Assembly: GCA_964405735.1 (NCBI GenBank)
Contig: CAYOPD010000030.1
Coordinates: 1-40,004, forward strand
Direction of reading: 5' to 3'
Source of the DNA: JADJLQ01 sp964405735
GTDB lineage: Bacteria > Bacteroidota > Bacteroidia > Chitinophagales > Saprospiraceae
Length of the DNA stretch: 40,004 nt
The notes below the pieces were generated by a model. That model saw nothing but the letters and a program-made list of their open reading frames with translations. It had not been told where the DNA came from and ran no database searches. This document shows positions 1-9,063 of this stretch, piece by piece. The position numbers and the translations under genes are program-made. Position 1 is the first letter of the stretch; each line of letters begins with the position of its first letter.

Positions 1-1
1 G

Positions 2-1402
2 GCCGGCAACTATGTCCTGACCGTAACCGATGGAAATGGTTGTAAGGATACCGTTTCGAAAAACATCATACCGTATACACCTCCTCTTCCATTTATTGCG
101 GGAACACTATCGTTTTGTGCCGGAGGAAGTGTTACCGCATTAGATGCAGGAACCTATGATGCTTATTTATGGTCAACCGGTGAAACGAGCTCATCCATAC
201 TGGTAGATGCAGTGGGGATGTATAGTGTCATGGTTACCGATGATCATGGTTGTATGGGAGCCGATACAGTCACCGTCACCGAGGAAGGTGGAGTGCCAGC
301 CGTACCCGGACCCATCACCGGGGATACCACCGGAATGTGTAACTCCAGCACGCCAAGCACCTATTCCATCGTTCCGGTAGATAATTCCACCTGTTATATC
401 TGGACCACGCCTCCCGGTGCAACCATTGTAGACGGATTCATGAAAGATTCCAATGTATTTATGGAAACCATCAAGGTTGTTTTTGATAATTCATTTACAG
501 GTGGATATATCGAAGTCGCCGCCCATAACGATTGTGGTTCCAGTCCTACCTTTAATGGCCGCCGGATTTATGTATCAGCAGCACCAGGAAGTGTGCCCGG
601 GAATATTTCAGGACCTCAGTCAGGCGTTTGTAAGGATCTGGCCGTTACTTATTCCATCCCTCCGATTACCGGCGCTATTTCCTATAACTGGATAGTACCT
701 CTGGGGACCACGATGCTGAGCGGCCAGGGTACCCCGTCTATAATGGTAAGTTTTGCTTCTTCTTACCGGACCGATGAATTCTGTATTGAGTACAGCACGG
801 ATTGTGGGACGAGCCCCGGTAAATGCATCACAGTAAGCCCCACACCCAAAATCAGTTCGGTCATCACCGGTTTGGCTACCGTCTGCGCAGGCAGTCCGAA
901 TAATGTCTATTCCATTGTGCCGGTGGTTGGTGCCACTCATTACCTATGGACAGCGCCAACCGGCTCCAGCATCATATCCGGTCAGGGTACCAGTCAAGTC
1001 ACGGTTAATTTTGGAAACCATTCAGGTATCGTCACGGTAAAAGCAATAAATGATTGCGGCAACAGCCTGATCCAATACTTATCCGTCAATGTGACTCCAT
1101 GTACCCGGTTCCCATCCAAAGAGCGAAATTATACCAAACAAAGGAAAAACGATTTTGAACTGGAAATTTTCCCAAATCCTTCCAATGGACTCTTCCAGCT
1201 GGAGCTGAACGCATTGGATCCAGGTGCTGATTATACCTTAACGGTAAGGGACGCTTTGGGAAAACAGGTTTATTCTGCTAAACTACCCGGTATCCGGTTT
1301 GTACAGGAAAGACTCGATCTCAGGCACATGGGCAAAGGGATGTATTTTCTTCATATCGACAACAAAACCAGTCAGCGCACTGCTAAAATGGTGATTCACT
1401 GA
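2..1402 (+). CDS. T9SS-secreted PKD/SprB-repeat surface protein, 5' end missing
   Basis: The reading frame is open from base 2, so the start lies outside the window and 466 residues are visible. Residues about 1-22 and 60-92 resemble SprB-type repeats (TVTDGNGC, MVTDDHGC). They are followed by three PKD/Ig-like repeats of about 90 residues (roughly 99-190, 194-280, 281-365), each with a Cys near its start, an aromatic-rich core (YIWTTPPGA, YNWIVPLGT, YLWTAPTGS) and a late DCG motif. The last 80 residues (from FPNPSNG, ending TAKMVIH) are a typical type A T9SS sorting domain, which in this phylum directs export through the Por secretion system and cell-surface attachment. The architecture suggests a large adhesin or gliding-type surface protein; the N-terminal function cannot be judged. 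It converges with the Fe-S membrane protein gene downstream. Confidence 0.88.
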   Translation, partial: AGNYVLTVTDGNGCKDTVSKNIIPYTPPLPFIAGTLSFCAGGSVTALDAGTYDAYLWSTGETSSSILVDAVGMYSVMVTDDHGCMGADTVTVTEEGGVPAVPGPITGDTTGMCNSSTPSTYSIVPVDNSTCYIWTTPPGATIVDGFMKDSNVFMETIKVVFDNSFTGGYIEVAAHNDCGSSPTFNGRRIYVSAAPGSVPGNISGPQSGVCKDLAVTYSIPPITGAISYNWIVPLGTTMLSGQGTPSIMVSFASSYRTDEFCIEYSTDCGTSPGKCITVSPTPKISSVITGLATVCAGSPNNVYSIVPVVGATHYLWTAPTGSSIISGQGTSQVTVNFGNHSGIVTVKAINDCGNSLIQYLSVNVTPCTRFPSKERNYTKQRKNDFELEIFPNPSNGLFQLELNALDPGADYTLTVRDALGKQVYSAKLPGIRFVQERLDLRHMGKGMYFLHIDNKTSQRTAKMVIH

Positions 1403-1449
1403 TCGCAGGAATGATTTTTCCACAATCAGGGTCCAAAAACATAATGGAA

Positions 1450-1475
1450 ACCCCTTTAGCCGAAAACCAAGGGGT
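1450..1475. terminator. Weak hairpin between convergent genes
   Basis: A 7-bp perfect inverted repeat (ACCCCTT / AAGGGGT, 12-nt loop) sits in the 99-bp gap between two convergent genes. There is no long T-run on either side (a short TTT follows on the minus strand), so a bidirectional terminator role is only inferred from position. Confidence 0.35.
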
Positions 1476-1501
1476 GATCATGTCTTTTAATTTCTTTGAT
1501 C

Positions 1502-2902
1502 TCAATGCCAGCCTGTTGCGCGCGACCCGGGTGCCGTATCGACAGGCCCCTCTTTTTGCGTGGCTCTATAGCCTGCATCCAAGGATCCGTTTTCCAGCCT
1601 GAGCACTCCCCGGGGACAAACCGCTGAACAAATGCCGCAACCGACACAGGACGCCCTCACGATATCCTTGCCGCGCTGGGCATAAGCTTTTACATCTATG
1701 CCCATTTCACAATAGGCTGAACAATTGCCGCAACTTATGCATTGCCCTCCGTTGGTCGTGATCCGGAAGCGGGATTTGGTTTTTTGCAGGATTCCAAGAT
1801 AGGCTGCCATAGGACAACCAAAGCGGCACCAGACCCGGCTTCCCATCAGTGGATAAAAGCCCACCCCGATTACTCCGGAAAAAGCGGCACCGATGAAAAA
1901 ACCATACCAGGCACTCAGTTGATAACTGTTTAAAAACAAGATACTGCCAACCCCGGTAAACCGTGTATATAAAACCATGAAGGTCATGACCACCACGAAA
2001 ACCAGGACTCCATGGATCATCCAGCGTTCGACCTTCCAGGCCCGCATGGAGGAAGAGGACAAATGCCTGAACGGATCTCCGGCAGTTTCAGCCAGGCCCC
2101 CACAGCCACAAACCCAGGAGCAGTACCACCTTTTACCATAAAACCAGGTCAGGACAGGGGTCAGGACCAGGAAGGAAATAATGCCCCAAAACAACATAAA
2201 ATATCCAAGCATGCCGCTTTGAATCAAACCATCGATATGCCAGTCAAAAAAGAAATAATAATTCAGGGGCCATATGTTTTTAAAATCAAAATAAGGTTTG
2301 TTGAGGCCCTGAAGAATTTCGGGAAGGATAAAGGCGAAAGCGGTCTGGAAAAACAGCACGGATACCGTACGCAAAACCTGGTACCGGTCATGCCTGTATT
2401 TATAAATGAACTTGATCCCCATCAGGAGCATGATCAGGGTATACATGGTGCCATATACAAACCACTGGCTGGCCGGTTTCCCTTTTAAGGACTGGCTGAG
2501 TGGATCAAACAAACGGATCAGGCCGGAGTTTTCCCCTCCATCCCCCTGTCCCAGATACTGAGGATACCAGTATAATAAAACATAAAATCCGGTAAGAATA
2601 ATCGCTAATAACCAGGCCAGGCTACCCCGGGCAGTCAGGCTGCGGAACCAAACCCCGTTGTTTTTAATTCCGTAGGGTTTAGCATTATAGGTGTTGATGG
2701 AATACCAGACCGAACCGGCGCTGACCAGAAAAATGGAAATCCACAACCACCTGGAGGCATCACGGGTTTCGAAATTGATCCAGTAAATCAACTGAATCAG
2801 GATCCCGGCACCCACCAGTCCCAGGGCCAGTTTTTGTGTTGCGGACAGGTTTCCGGAATAGAAACCTGCGGAGAGGGACAATGAACCATCCTGCTTCATC
2901 AT
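1502..2902 (-). CDS. Polytopic membrane protein with two [4Fe-4S] sites (NapH/NosR/CcoG-like)
   Basis: A 466-residue integral membrane iron-sulfur protein. About eight hydrophobic segments are visible (roughly 23-43, 52-69, 95-113, 149-167, 179-198, 231-254, 294-312, 331-350). A cytoplasmic-type ferredoxin tail follows, with C388-x2-C391-x2-C394-x3-C398 and C419-x2-C422-x2-C425-x3-CP. Additional cysteines in CSWVCGCGG (261-269) and CRFGCP (359-364) match the membrane-loop Cys motifs of NapH/NosR/RdxA-type electron carriers, which pass electrons between the quinone pool or cytoplasmic donors and the periplasm. The ATG lies 4 bp after the stop of the FAD oxidoreductase gene, so the two are probably translated together; the oxidoreductase could be its electron donor. 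The C-terminal 30 residues are low complexity. The physiological acceptor is unknown. Confidence 0.8.
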   Translation of the reverse strand: MMKQDGSLSLSAGFYSGNLSATQKLALGLVGAGILIQLIYWINFETRDASRWLWISIFLVSAGSVWYSINTYNAKPYGIKNNGVWFRSLTARGSLAWLLAIILTGFYVLLYWYPQYLGQGDGGENSGLIRLFDPLSQSLKGKPASQWFVYGTMYTLIMLLMGIKFIYKYRHDRYQVLRTVSVLFFQTAFAFILPEILQGLNKPYFDFKNIWPLNYYFFFDWHIDGLIQSGMLGYFMLFWGIISFLVLTPVLTWFYGKRWYCSWVCGCGGLAETAGDPFRHLSSSSMRAWKVERWMIHGVLVFVVVMTFMVLYTRFTGVGSILFLNSYQLSAWYGFFIGAAFSGVIGVGFYPLMGSRVWCRFGCPMAAYLGILQKTKSRFRITTNGGQCISCGNCSAYCEMGIDVKAYAQRGKDIVRASCVGCGICSAVCPRGVLRLENGSLDAGYRATQKEGPVDTAPGSRATGWH

Positions 2903-2906
2903 TCAG

Positions 2907-4265
2907 TTAGGGTATGGTTTTAAAAAAACGGGTGACTGCATTCCGGTCTCGTTTGGTCTTTAAAGCCAGCCTTCTACCGGACTGGATAAAATACAGATCC
3001 ATCATCCGGCTCTCATATTGGGGGGAAAACTCCGGATCAAAATTGGCAAGTCCAAGGTGGGGGAGGACTTTTTCTATGGAAGTATGTGAGCGAATCCAGT
3101 GTTCACAGACCTCTTGCCGGTAGCGGATACCCATAAGGTTGAAACCGCGAACAGCCAGCGGGAAATTTGGACTGTTGGAACTGTTGTAATTGATCCGGAT
3201 GGACTTTTTTCCCTGGGAGTCCTGCCAAAACAGCGACTTTACATGCTCAACGGGCCGGGGTTCTATTTCGCCATAGACCTGGTATTCGATATCGAACAGT
3301 TTAGCGGAATTGTACCAGATCCCCGGATCATATTTCATTGGACTTTTGCAGATGGTGTGCGCTACCGTCTCACCCATCATTCGGCCGGTATACCAGATCG
3401 CTTCAATGGCTTTCCTTCCAGGCCGGGGTGACCAGAGTTCGGCGCAATCCCCAATCGCATAAATATCTTTCTGAGAGGTGCGGAGATAATCATCTACCAT
3501 GATCCCAATATTGGTTTCAATATCGCTATTGTATAAAAAACCAATATTGGGACGAACCCCCGCGGTGAGTCCCACAAACTGGGCTTCAATATGGTCATCA
3601 TGGCCCGTGCGTACACCGCCGACCCTTCCGAATCCATCATTGTATATTTCTTCCAGCCCTGTATTGAGCCGAAGGTCGATGCCGTGCCTCCGGATTTCTT
3701 CGTTGACCATGGCCGATTCTTCGGCGGGCAAGACCGAATTCGAAAAACTGGATTCAATGACGAGGAAACTAACAGGGATCTGACGGGAACTCAACATTTC
3801 GGCCAGTTCGATCCCGATCAGCCCTCCACCTACAATTACTGCCCTCCGGATCTGTCCGGATAGATCCTCCAGTTGCTGCAGATCCTGAAGGTGATATAAG
3901 CCCTGAACGCCTTTGAGATCCTGTCCGGGCCAATTGAAATTTTTGGGAAGGGAGCCACAGGCCAGGATTAGAATGTCGTAGGCCAGGGATTGGCCGGTAT
4001 GGAGGAGTATGGATTTGGAAGCAGGATTGATTTCGGTTACCCGTGCATTCAGCCGGTCAATGCGGTTTTTAGCCCAGAAACCGTCTTCATACAATTTGGT
4101 ATGCTCAAAACGAAGGTGGCCCATATACACATACATCAGGGCTGTACGCGAAAAGGGAAAGTCGGATTCTGCCGAAATCATCAGGATCTCATGATTGCTG
4201 TATTTCCGTATAAACCGCGCTGCCGTGCTTCCCGCAATCCCGTTTCCAATGATGATGATTCTCAT
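2907..4265 (-). CDS. FAD-dependent NAD(P)H oxidoreductase (pyridine nucleotide-disulfide family fold)
   Basis: A 452-residue two-dinucleotide-binding-domain flavoprotein. The N-terminal FAD motif is GNGIAGS (7-13). The NAD(P)H-binding motif is VGGGLIGIELAE (145-156). The second FAD motif is IYAIGDCAE (268-276). ACGSLP near residue 102 is the usual link segment. No CxxxxC redox disulfide is present, so it resembles NirB N-terminal, ferredoxin-reductase or nitrite-reductase-type oxidoreductases rather than thioredoxin or lipoamide reductases. The roughly 130-residue C-terminal extension is longer than in minimal reductases. It is coupled (4-bp gap) to the double-cluster Fe-S membrane protein, so it plausibly feeds NAD(P)H electrons to it. 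A perfect inverted repeat lies 1 bp upstream of its ATG. Confidence 0.8.
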   Translation of the reverse strand: MRIIIIGNGIAGSTAARFIRKYSNHEILMISAESDFPFSRTALMYVYMGHLRFEHTKLYEDGFWAKNRIDRLNARVTEINPASKSILLHTGQSLAYDILILACGSLPKNFNWPGQDLKGVQGLYHLQDLQQLEDLSGQIRRAVIVGGGLIGIELAEMLSSRQIPVSFLVIESSFSNSVLPAEESAMVNEEIRRHGIDLRLNTGLEEIYNDGFGRVGGVRTGHDDHIEAQFVGLTAGVRPNIGFLYNSDIETNIGIMVDDYLRTSQKDIYAIGDCAELWSPRPGRKAIEAIWYTGRMMGETVAHTICKSPMKYDPGIWYNSAKLFDIEYQVYGEIEPRPVEHVKSLFWQDSQGKKSIRINYNSSNSPNFPLAVRGFNLMGIRYRQEVCEHWIRSHTSIEKVLPHLGLANFDPEFSPQYESRMMDLYFIQSGRRLALKTKRDRNAVTRFFKTIP

Positions 4266-4266
4266 G

Positions 4267-4290
4267 ATTCTGTATTTAAACGTACAGAAT
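4267..4290. repeat. Perfect 8-bp inverted repeat at the start of the FAD oxidoreductase gene
   Basis: ATTCTGTA and TACAGAAT flank an 8-nt spacer, ending 1 bp before the minus-strand start codon at 4265. It could be a DNA operator, or an RNA hairpin occluding the start in the 52-bp gap between the upstream 971-residue gene and this one. No ribosome binding site is recognisable there. The function is inferred from position only. Confidence 0.45.
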
Positions 4291-4317
4291 ATTCACGAGA
4301 ATCGAACGAATCGTCAA

Positions 4318-7233
4318 TCAAAACAATGGCTGATACCTTGGTTTCCAAAGCCGGTCATATGTAATGCCTACGCGTAACAACATACTCATGCCGGCATCCC
4401 TTGTCTCTTCCACTTTGCCTTTGAAGAAGAAAAAGTCAGAAGCCACAGACAGGGAAAGTTCGTCAATCAGGGGGATCAACAGTTCATGGATCATATTATA
4501 TCTAAGTGCCAGGTCGCGTTTGGTATCCGATTTTGCTTTAAAAAACCAGGTCGCATCGTTACGGATCGAATAGATTACACTTTCCCCACCAAGAAAAAAG
4601 CGACCATCCGCCCTGGCTGTGAATCCAAGCTGGGCTTTATCCTGTCCGAAATCCTGTTCCAGCACGGAAGCAAGTTCCACATTTCTCCAGTTGCGGTGAA
4701 ACCTTCGGACAATACCGACCACACCGCGCAAGGCCTGCTGTTTATAATTTTCCACCAGGGTGGCCGGATTGACCGTGGGAGTAAATTCGGTATCGTATTG
4801 ACTGCGCACAAAGGGCTGGAAGATCCATTTTGATTTCCTCCGGTAAGTGAGGTCCAGTTTTATATCGTCCGCGGATTCGGAGATTTGCTGGATGTTTTTG
4901 GATATCTCTGAATTTTGTTTGGCATAAGCCAGGGTCAGGCCCAGGTCCAATGCGTTTTTCAGACCATCCATGGTTGCTTTAAACCGGCCGCTGGCACCGA
5001 TCACCCAGGAGTTGGTGGCGGTGATCCTGCTTTCGGGCACAGCGCCATAACCCTCGCTTTTAAACTTTCGGTTGTATGATGTCCAGAGCGTGGGCTGGTC
5101 AAAATTGAAAGAAAGCAAGGGCTCAAACCGGGGATCTGGTTTCAGGCGATTGGTGATTGCTTCCAGAAACTTACTCCCTTTGTTGTTTTTATTAATTCGT
5201 TTAAGTTCATTGAGTACAAAGTTTCTGAGAGACATCTTTTCCCCTTCCTGGCTCTCGGTCAACCGGCCATCTTCATCCATGATAAATTGCCGGCGTACTC
5301 TTCGCGACTCCAGGAAATCCGCAGCCCTTACTCCTTCAAAAATCACATCCGTGGTGGCTACCCTGTAATAACCATCCGGATCGACCGGCCTGCCAAGAAT
5401 TCTGCAGTTAAGCTGCAACCACTCCAGGGATAATGAAGAAAGTCCACGTGAATATGTCTGTTGAGGATCTAGTTTGGGTCGACTTAGCCCGCTGAAAATG
5501 AGCTCTTCCCGGATGTCGTCAGCCAGGATTTTTAGCAGGGCGCTTCCTTTGACATCACAGAATAAAATTTCATCTTCGTTCCAAAGCCAGGCACTCACTT
5601 CGCGTTCGTGCAATTTGCCGATGAGGGGTGGGAAATAAGGGAATTTCCGGATAATGGCCAATTCGGTGGGTCCGGCATTGCGTAATAATCGGGCAACAAA
5701 TTCTTCCCACATCTGTTGGGATACTCTTCCCTGTTGGGTCGTGGCATCGTATTTTTTAAGATCGGGATAAAGATTTACAAGATCAATAAAGGCGGGAAAA
5801 AGAAGGTCGCCTTTGGGCTTTCTTACCCGTTGTGAAAGGGAAAGAATTTGACGGATGACCGCGGTATCGGGAAGCGTCTGATCCGTCACCGGTTCAAGAC
5901 GGTGCTGAAGGCCGGATAACCTTCCTTCGGGGTCAAAGTTCAGGCGCAGATGTCCAACTCCCAATCCATCTGCAAACGACCGGGTCACCAGGGCGGGGGA
6001 TCCCGGACGGTTTTTGCTGTGGTCGGGTAATTCCACGGATTGGATCACCGTTTCTGGGCTCCATCGTGTATGCAGGTCTGCCACGATCGCATCGATTCCC
6101 GCTACTTTTTCGGCAAGCGCAGCATTGTCTCCGGCGTCCAGATTGGATAAAACGATTATGGCTTGCACACCCGATTTCCTCATCAGGTTTACCTCCGAAC
6201 GAACAGTCTCCACAAAGGGTAAAAACTTAAAATCTTTTAGATTACCCTTGGCAAGGTCTCCCTGGAGGGAAGGATCCACCAGGCCCAGAAATCCAACCAG
6301 GATCTTACCAAACGGGAGGATCAGCCTGGAAATGAACAAGGTGCTGTCCCGGCAATGAATGTTGGTGGCCAACATCCTGATCCCGGGAAAATCAAGAGAA
6401 AGCCGCTTCAGGGTGTCCGCCCCCAGGGACAATTCGAAATGATAGGGCACCAAAATGGAATATCCAAGCCGGGTGAGAAGGGTAAAATCAATTTTTGCCC
6501 GTTGCCAGTCCTGCATATCAAAATTGCCGGTACGTTGACCAAGGTCGGCAAGAATTTGATATCCGCCCATTTGAGCAGCATCAGCCCGTTGTTTTTTAAT
6601 AACGGTTGACCTTACTGCCATTTCCCCCAGGTTGAAGGGCAATTCAAACAAACGCCCGGTATCGCCGATATCGATCCGGTTCACTTCCCCAATGGTCCAT
6701 AAGTCCGGTTGGGCCGGCCAGACGGCGCCATCTTCTTCAATAATGAATGCCGGGTCTCCATTCCGGATAGTCATGGAATAGAGGGTGACTTTTGTTTCGG
6801 TCAAATCGGGAATATCGCTTTTTTGCCTTGGGTTGTTCAGTATCATAGCCAGCATATCAGGACTTCGTCGATTGGGGTCCTGGATCAGCAAGGCATTATG
6901 GGTTTTAAACGCCGGATATTCTTTGATGGGTGTTACGGAATCTTTTTGAGCCAGGATCCGTGGAAGTTCATTTCCCCTTGGCTCATCTGAAGGCAGAAAT
7001 ACTACCAGGCCGGGTGCACGCCAGCAGGCATGGCTAACCAATTTAAAAAGCTTTTTTTCTGCATTGGCTTGTTCCGTGACCAGTTCATGTTCTTCCTGGG
7101 ATCGCATCACTCCCATGGCACCCAGGCCGCGCCCGGTATAAATGATGGAAATACCGTTGGTATCTATGGTATAGGGCAGGGCAGACAGAAAGAGATTGGA
7201 AAGCAGGAAGATAAAACAAAAGACCAGCCGCAT
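4318..7233 (-). CDS. Secreted 5'-nucleotidase-fold protein lacking metal ligands, with C-terminal barrel-like region
   Basis: A 971-residue protein with a signal peptide (1-19). By eye, residues about 225-400 follow the UshA-type metallophosphatase layout, but every metal-binding motif is replaced. The DxH region reads IIYTGRGLG (30-38). The GD motif reads ILADLGQRTG (227-236). GNHEFDxG reads VPYHFELSLG (262-271). The later His motif reads VLSNLD. GGHxH reads VADLHTRW. Residues about 510-640 resemble the 5'-nucleotidase C-terminal domain, including GRPVDPDGYYRVATTDV (614-630). About 150 extra residues lie between the first two motifs. From about 700 the sequence becomes an alternating, aromatic-rich region ending in Phe, typical of Bacteroidota outer-membrane barrels. 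It is therefore probably a non-catalytic pseudo-nucleotidase anchored in the outer membrane. It lies upstream of the FAD and Fe-S genes on the same strand. Confidence 0.65.
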   Translation of the reverse strand: MRLVFCFIFLLSNLFLSALPYTIDTNGISIIYTGRGLGAMGVMRSQEEHELVTEQANAEKKLFKLVSHACWRAPGLVVFLPSDEPRGNELPRILAQKDSVTPIKEYPAFKTHNALLIQDPNRRSPDMLAMILNNPRQKSDIPDLTETKVTLYSMTIRNGDPAFIIEEDGAVWPAQPDLWTIGEVNRIDIGDTGRLFELPFNLGEMAVRSTVIKKQRADAAQMGGYQILADLGQRTGNFDMQDWQRAKIDFTLLTRLGYSILVPYHFELSLGADTLKRLSLDFPGIRMLATNIHCRDSTLFISRLILPFGKILVGFLGLVDPSLQGDLAKGNLKDFKFLPFVETVRSEVNLMRKSGVQAIIVLSNLDAGDNAALAEKVAGIDAIVADLHTRWSPETVIQSVELPDHSKNRPGSPALVTRSFADGLGVGHLRLNFDPEGRLSGLQHRLEPVTDQTLPDTAVIRQILSLSQRVRKPKGDLLFPAFIDLVNLYPDLKKYDATTQQGRVSQQMWEEFVARLLRNAGPTELAIIRKFPYFPPLIGKLHEREVSAWLWNEDEILFCDVKGSALLKILADDIREELIFSGLSRPKLDPQQTYSRGLSSLSLEWLQLNCRILGRPVDPDGYYRVATTDVIFEGVRAADFLESRRVRRQFIMDEDGRLTESQEGEKMSLRNFVLNELKRINKNNKGSKFLEAITNRLKPDPRFEPLLSFNFDQPTLWTSYNRKFKSEGYGAVPESRITATNSWVIGASGRFKATMDGLKNALDLGLTLAYAKQNSEISKNIQQISESADDIKLDLTYRRKSKWIFQPFVRSQYDTEFTPTVNPATLVENYKQQALRGVVGIVRRFHRNWRNVELASVLEQDFGQDKAQLGFTARADGRFFLGGESVIYSIRNDATWFFKAKSDTKRDLALRYNMIHELLIPLIDELSLSVASDFFFFKGKVEETRDAGMSMLLRVGITYDRLWKPRYQPLF

Positions 7234-7317
7234 TTTGGCGATATGACCGATGGCGTATTTAAATCAAATCAGGGTAAAGATAATGAAAACAAAAGGTATG
7301 GCCTGGTTGCTTTATCC

Positions 7318-7860
7318 TTATTGATTCCGTATCGCGTATCGCAACATCACCAGGCCCGAGCTGTATTTCCGGCTGCTTTTCAAATCCAGCCTGACCCGGT
7401 GTTTTAATCCATGAAACAAAGGTTTGCCTTCTCCCAGGAGGATGGGGTGAACGGCCAAAACGAGCTCGTCCACCAGCCAATGATCCATAAAGGAGGTGGT
7501 CAAGCCGGCCCCGCCCCAAAGCCAGATATTCTTACCCTTGCTTTGTTTGAATTGTTTGGTCCAGGTTACCGTATCCCCTGATACAAGATGGAAAGGCTCT
7601 TCCACCTCATCCTCTTTCAATGAATTGGAAAATACGTATTGTTTAATGCTGGCCATTTTAGCTACAAATGGGTCTTCAGGCATGGCTGGCATGGATTTGG
7701 CCATGTTATAGGATTTGCGTCCCATGAAAAGGGTATCCACCTTTTTCAGGAAGGAGGCCATACCGTAATCCTGGTCGGTAAGGCACCAGTCGTATTCACC
7801 ATTAGGGCCTTCAATGAAACCGTCAAGACTGACGGCAAGTTGCAGTATGATTTTACGCAT
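7318..7860 (-). CDS. Dihydrofolate reductase-family protein (RibD C-terminal fold)
   Basis: A 180-residue protein matching the YwjB/YyaP-like branch of the RibD C-terminal/DHFR superfamily. The start MRKIILQLAVSLDGFIEGP is diagnostic, FMGRKSYN lies near 45-52, and WLWGGAGLTTSFM (113-125) is the NAD(P)-binding glycine loop. HPILLGEGKPLF (138-149) is the conserved late motif. These proteins are predicted NADPH-dependent reductases of unknown physiological substrate. It lies 84 bp upstream of the 971-residue gene on the same strand and is divergent from the aminotransferase gene (57-bp gap). Membership in the downstream redox cluster is possible but not shown. Confidence 0.85.
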   Translation of the reverse strand: MRKIILQLAVSLDGFIEGPNGEYDWCLTDQDYGMASFLKKVDTLFMGRKSYNMAKSMPAMPEDPFVAKMASIKQYVFSNSLKEDEVEEPFHLVSGDTVTWTKQFKQSKGKNIWLWGGAGLTTSFMDHWLVDELVLAVHPILLGEGKPLFHGLKHRVRLDLKSSRKYSSGLVMLRYAIRNQ

Positions 7861-7917
7861 AGTTCAAATCAAAGATTAACTAAATTTACATTTTACTACC
7901 GAGTTTAATCAGATTTG

Positions 7918-9063
7918 ATGAGAAAACCACTATCCAAACTACCCCTGGTAGGCACCAATATATTTACTAAAATGAGCGGGCTGGCGTCAGAAGCGGGAGC
8001 TATCAATATTGCCCAGGGTTTCCCCGATTTTGCCTGCGAGCCGGAACTCATAGCTCTGGTCGATGAGGCCATGAAGCAGGGATTCAACCAATATGCCCCC
8101 ATGCCCGGCTTGCTCAAATTGCGCGAGCAGATCGCAGAAAAAACCTATGAACTCTACCAGCGGGAATACGACCCCGCCACCGAAGTCACCGTCATGCCGG
8201 GCGCTACCGCTGGAATCTATTCCGCCATTCAGGCCCTCGTTCAACCGGGTGAGGAGGTGATTGTGCTGGAGCCTTGTTACGACAGTTACATTCCTTCCAT
8301 CGTGTTGGCCGGCGCGGTGCCGGTGCGGTATAAAATGAAATTTCCAGGTTATACCATTGACTGGGAGGAAGTCAACCGGTTGATCAATTCCAGGACCCGG
8401 ATGATTGTGATCAATACCCCCCACAACCCTACAGGGAATATACTCACCCGTAAGGACATGCTGGCCCTGCAATCCCTCGTCGAAGACACCGATATCCTCA
8501 TCCTTAGCGACGAAGTGTATGAACATATTGTCTTTGACGGTGAAAAACACCAGTCGGTCTCTGCTTTTCCCGAACTCGCTGAAAGAAGCATCATGGTGGC
8601 TTCCTTTGGAAAAACCTATCACGCCACAGGCTGGAGGGTAGGTTATGTATTGGCTCCGGCTGATCTGACTACGGAAATACGAAAGGTTTACCAGTTTATT
8701 GCCTTCTCGGCATCCACGCCCATGCAACATGCTTTGGCGGCCTTTTTGAAAAACAAGGAGGCCTATCTTCAATTGAATTTATTTTTTGAAAAAAAGCGTG
8801 ACCGCTTCAGGGAGATGATCCGCAGCAGCCGTTTCAGCCTGCTTCCTTCCCGCGGGTCCTACTTCCAGTGCGCTACTTACGAAAGGATCACGGACGAAGG
8901 CGATGCGGACCTGGCCATCCGCCTTACGAACGAATACAAGGTGGCTACCATACCGGTGTCCGCCTTCTACCAGGATCATACCGACAACCGGGTTTTGCGT
9001 TTTTGTTTTGGTAAAAAAGACGAGACCCTGGAAAAAGCTGCCGAGATCTTATGCAAAATTTGA
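7918..9063 (+). CDS. ybdL: Methionine/glutamine aminotransferase (class I/II PLP enzyme, YbdL type)
   Basis: A 381-residue fold-type I aminotransferase. An in-frame TTG immediately precedes the ATG; I take the ATG at 7918. The N-terminal motif INIAQGFPDF (29-38) and YAPMPGLLKLRE are characteristic of the kynurenine/methionine aminotransferase group. NPTG is at 170-173, SDEVYEH at 197-203 and the PLP lysine K232 lies in SFGKTYHATGWRVGY. YbdL-type enzymes transaminate 2-oxo-4-methylthiobutyrate to methionine with glutamine as a favoured donor. The 3' end overlaps the start of an omega-amidase gene by 13 bp, which removes the 2-oxoglutaramate by-product. The pair forms a glutamine transaminase/omega-amidase module of methionine salvage. 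Confidence 0.88.
   Translation: MRKPLSKLPLVGTNIFTKMSGLASEAGAINIAQGFPDFACEPELIALVDEAMKQGFNQYAPMPGLLKLREQIAEKTYELYQREYDPATEVTVMPGATAGIYSAIQALVQPGEEVIVLEPCYDSYIPSIVLAGAVPVRYKMKFPGYTIDWEEVNRLINSRTRMIVINTPHNPTGNILTRKDMLALQSLVEDTDILILSDEVYEHIVFDGEKHQSVSAFPELAERSIMVASFGKTYHATGWRVGYVLAPADLTTEIRKVYQFIAFSASTPMQHALAAFLKNKEAYLQLNLFFEKKRDRFREMIRSSRFSLLPSRGSYFQCATYERITDEGDADLAIRLTNEYKVATIPVSAFYQDHTDNRVLRFCFGKKDETLEKAAEILCKI

Noticed and set aside
7987..8772. Long open frame (261 codons) antisense to the aminotransferase gene
   Set aside because: It is the mirror of a well-conserved gene and its translation has no domain character.
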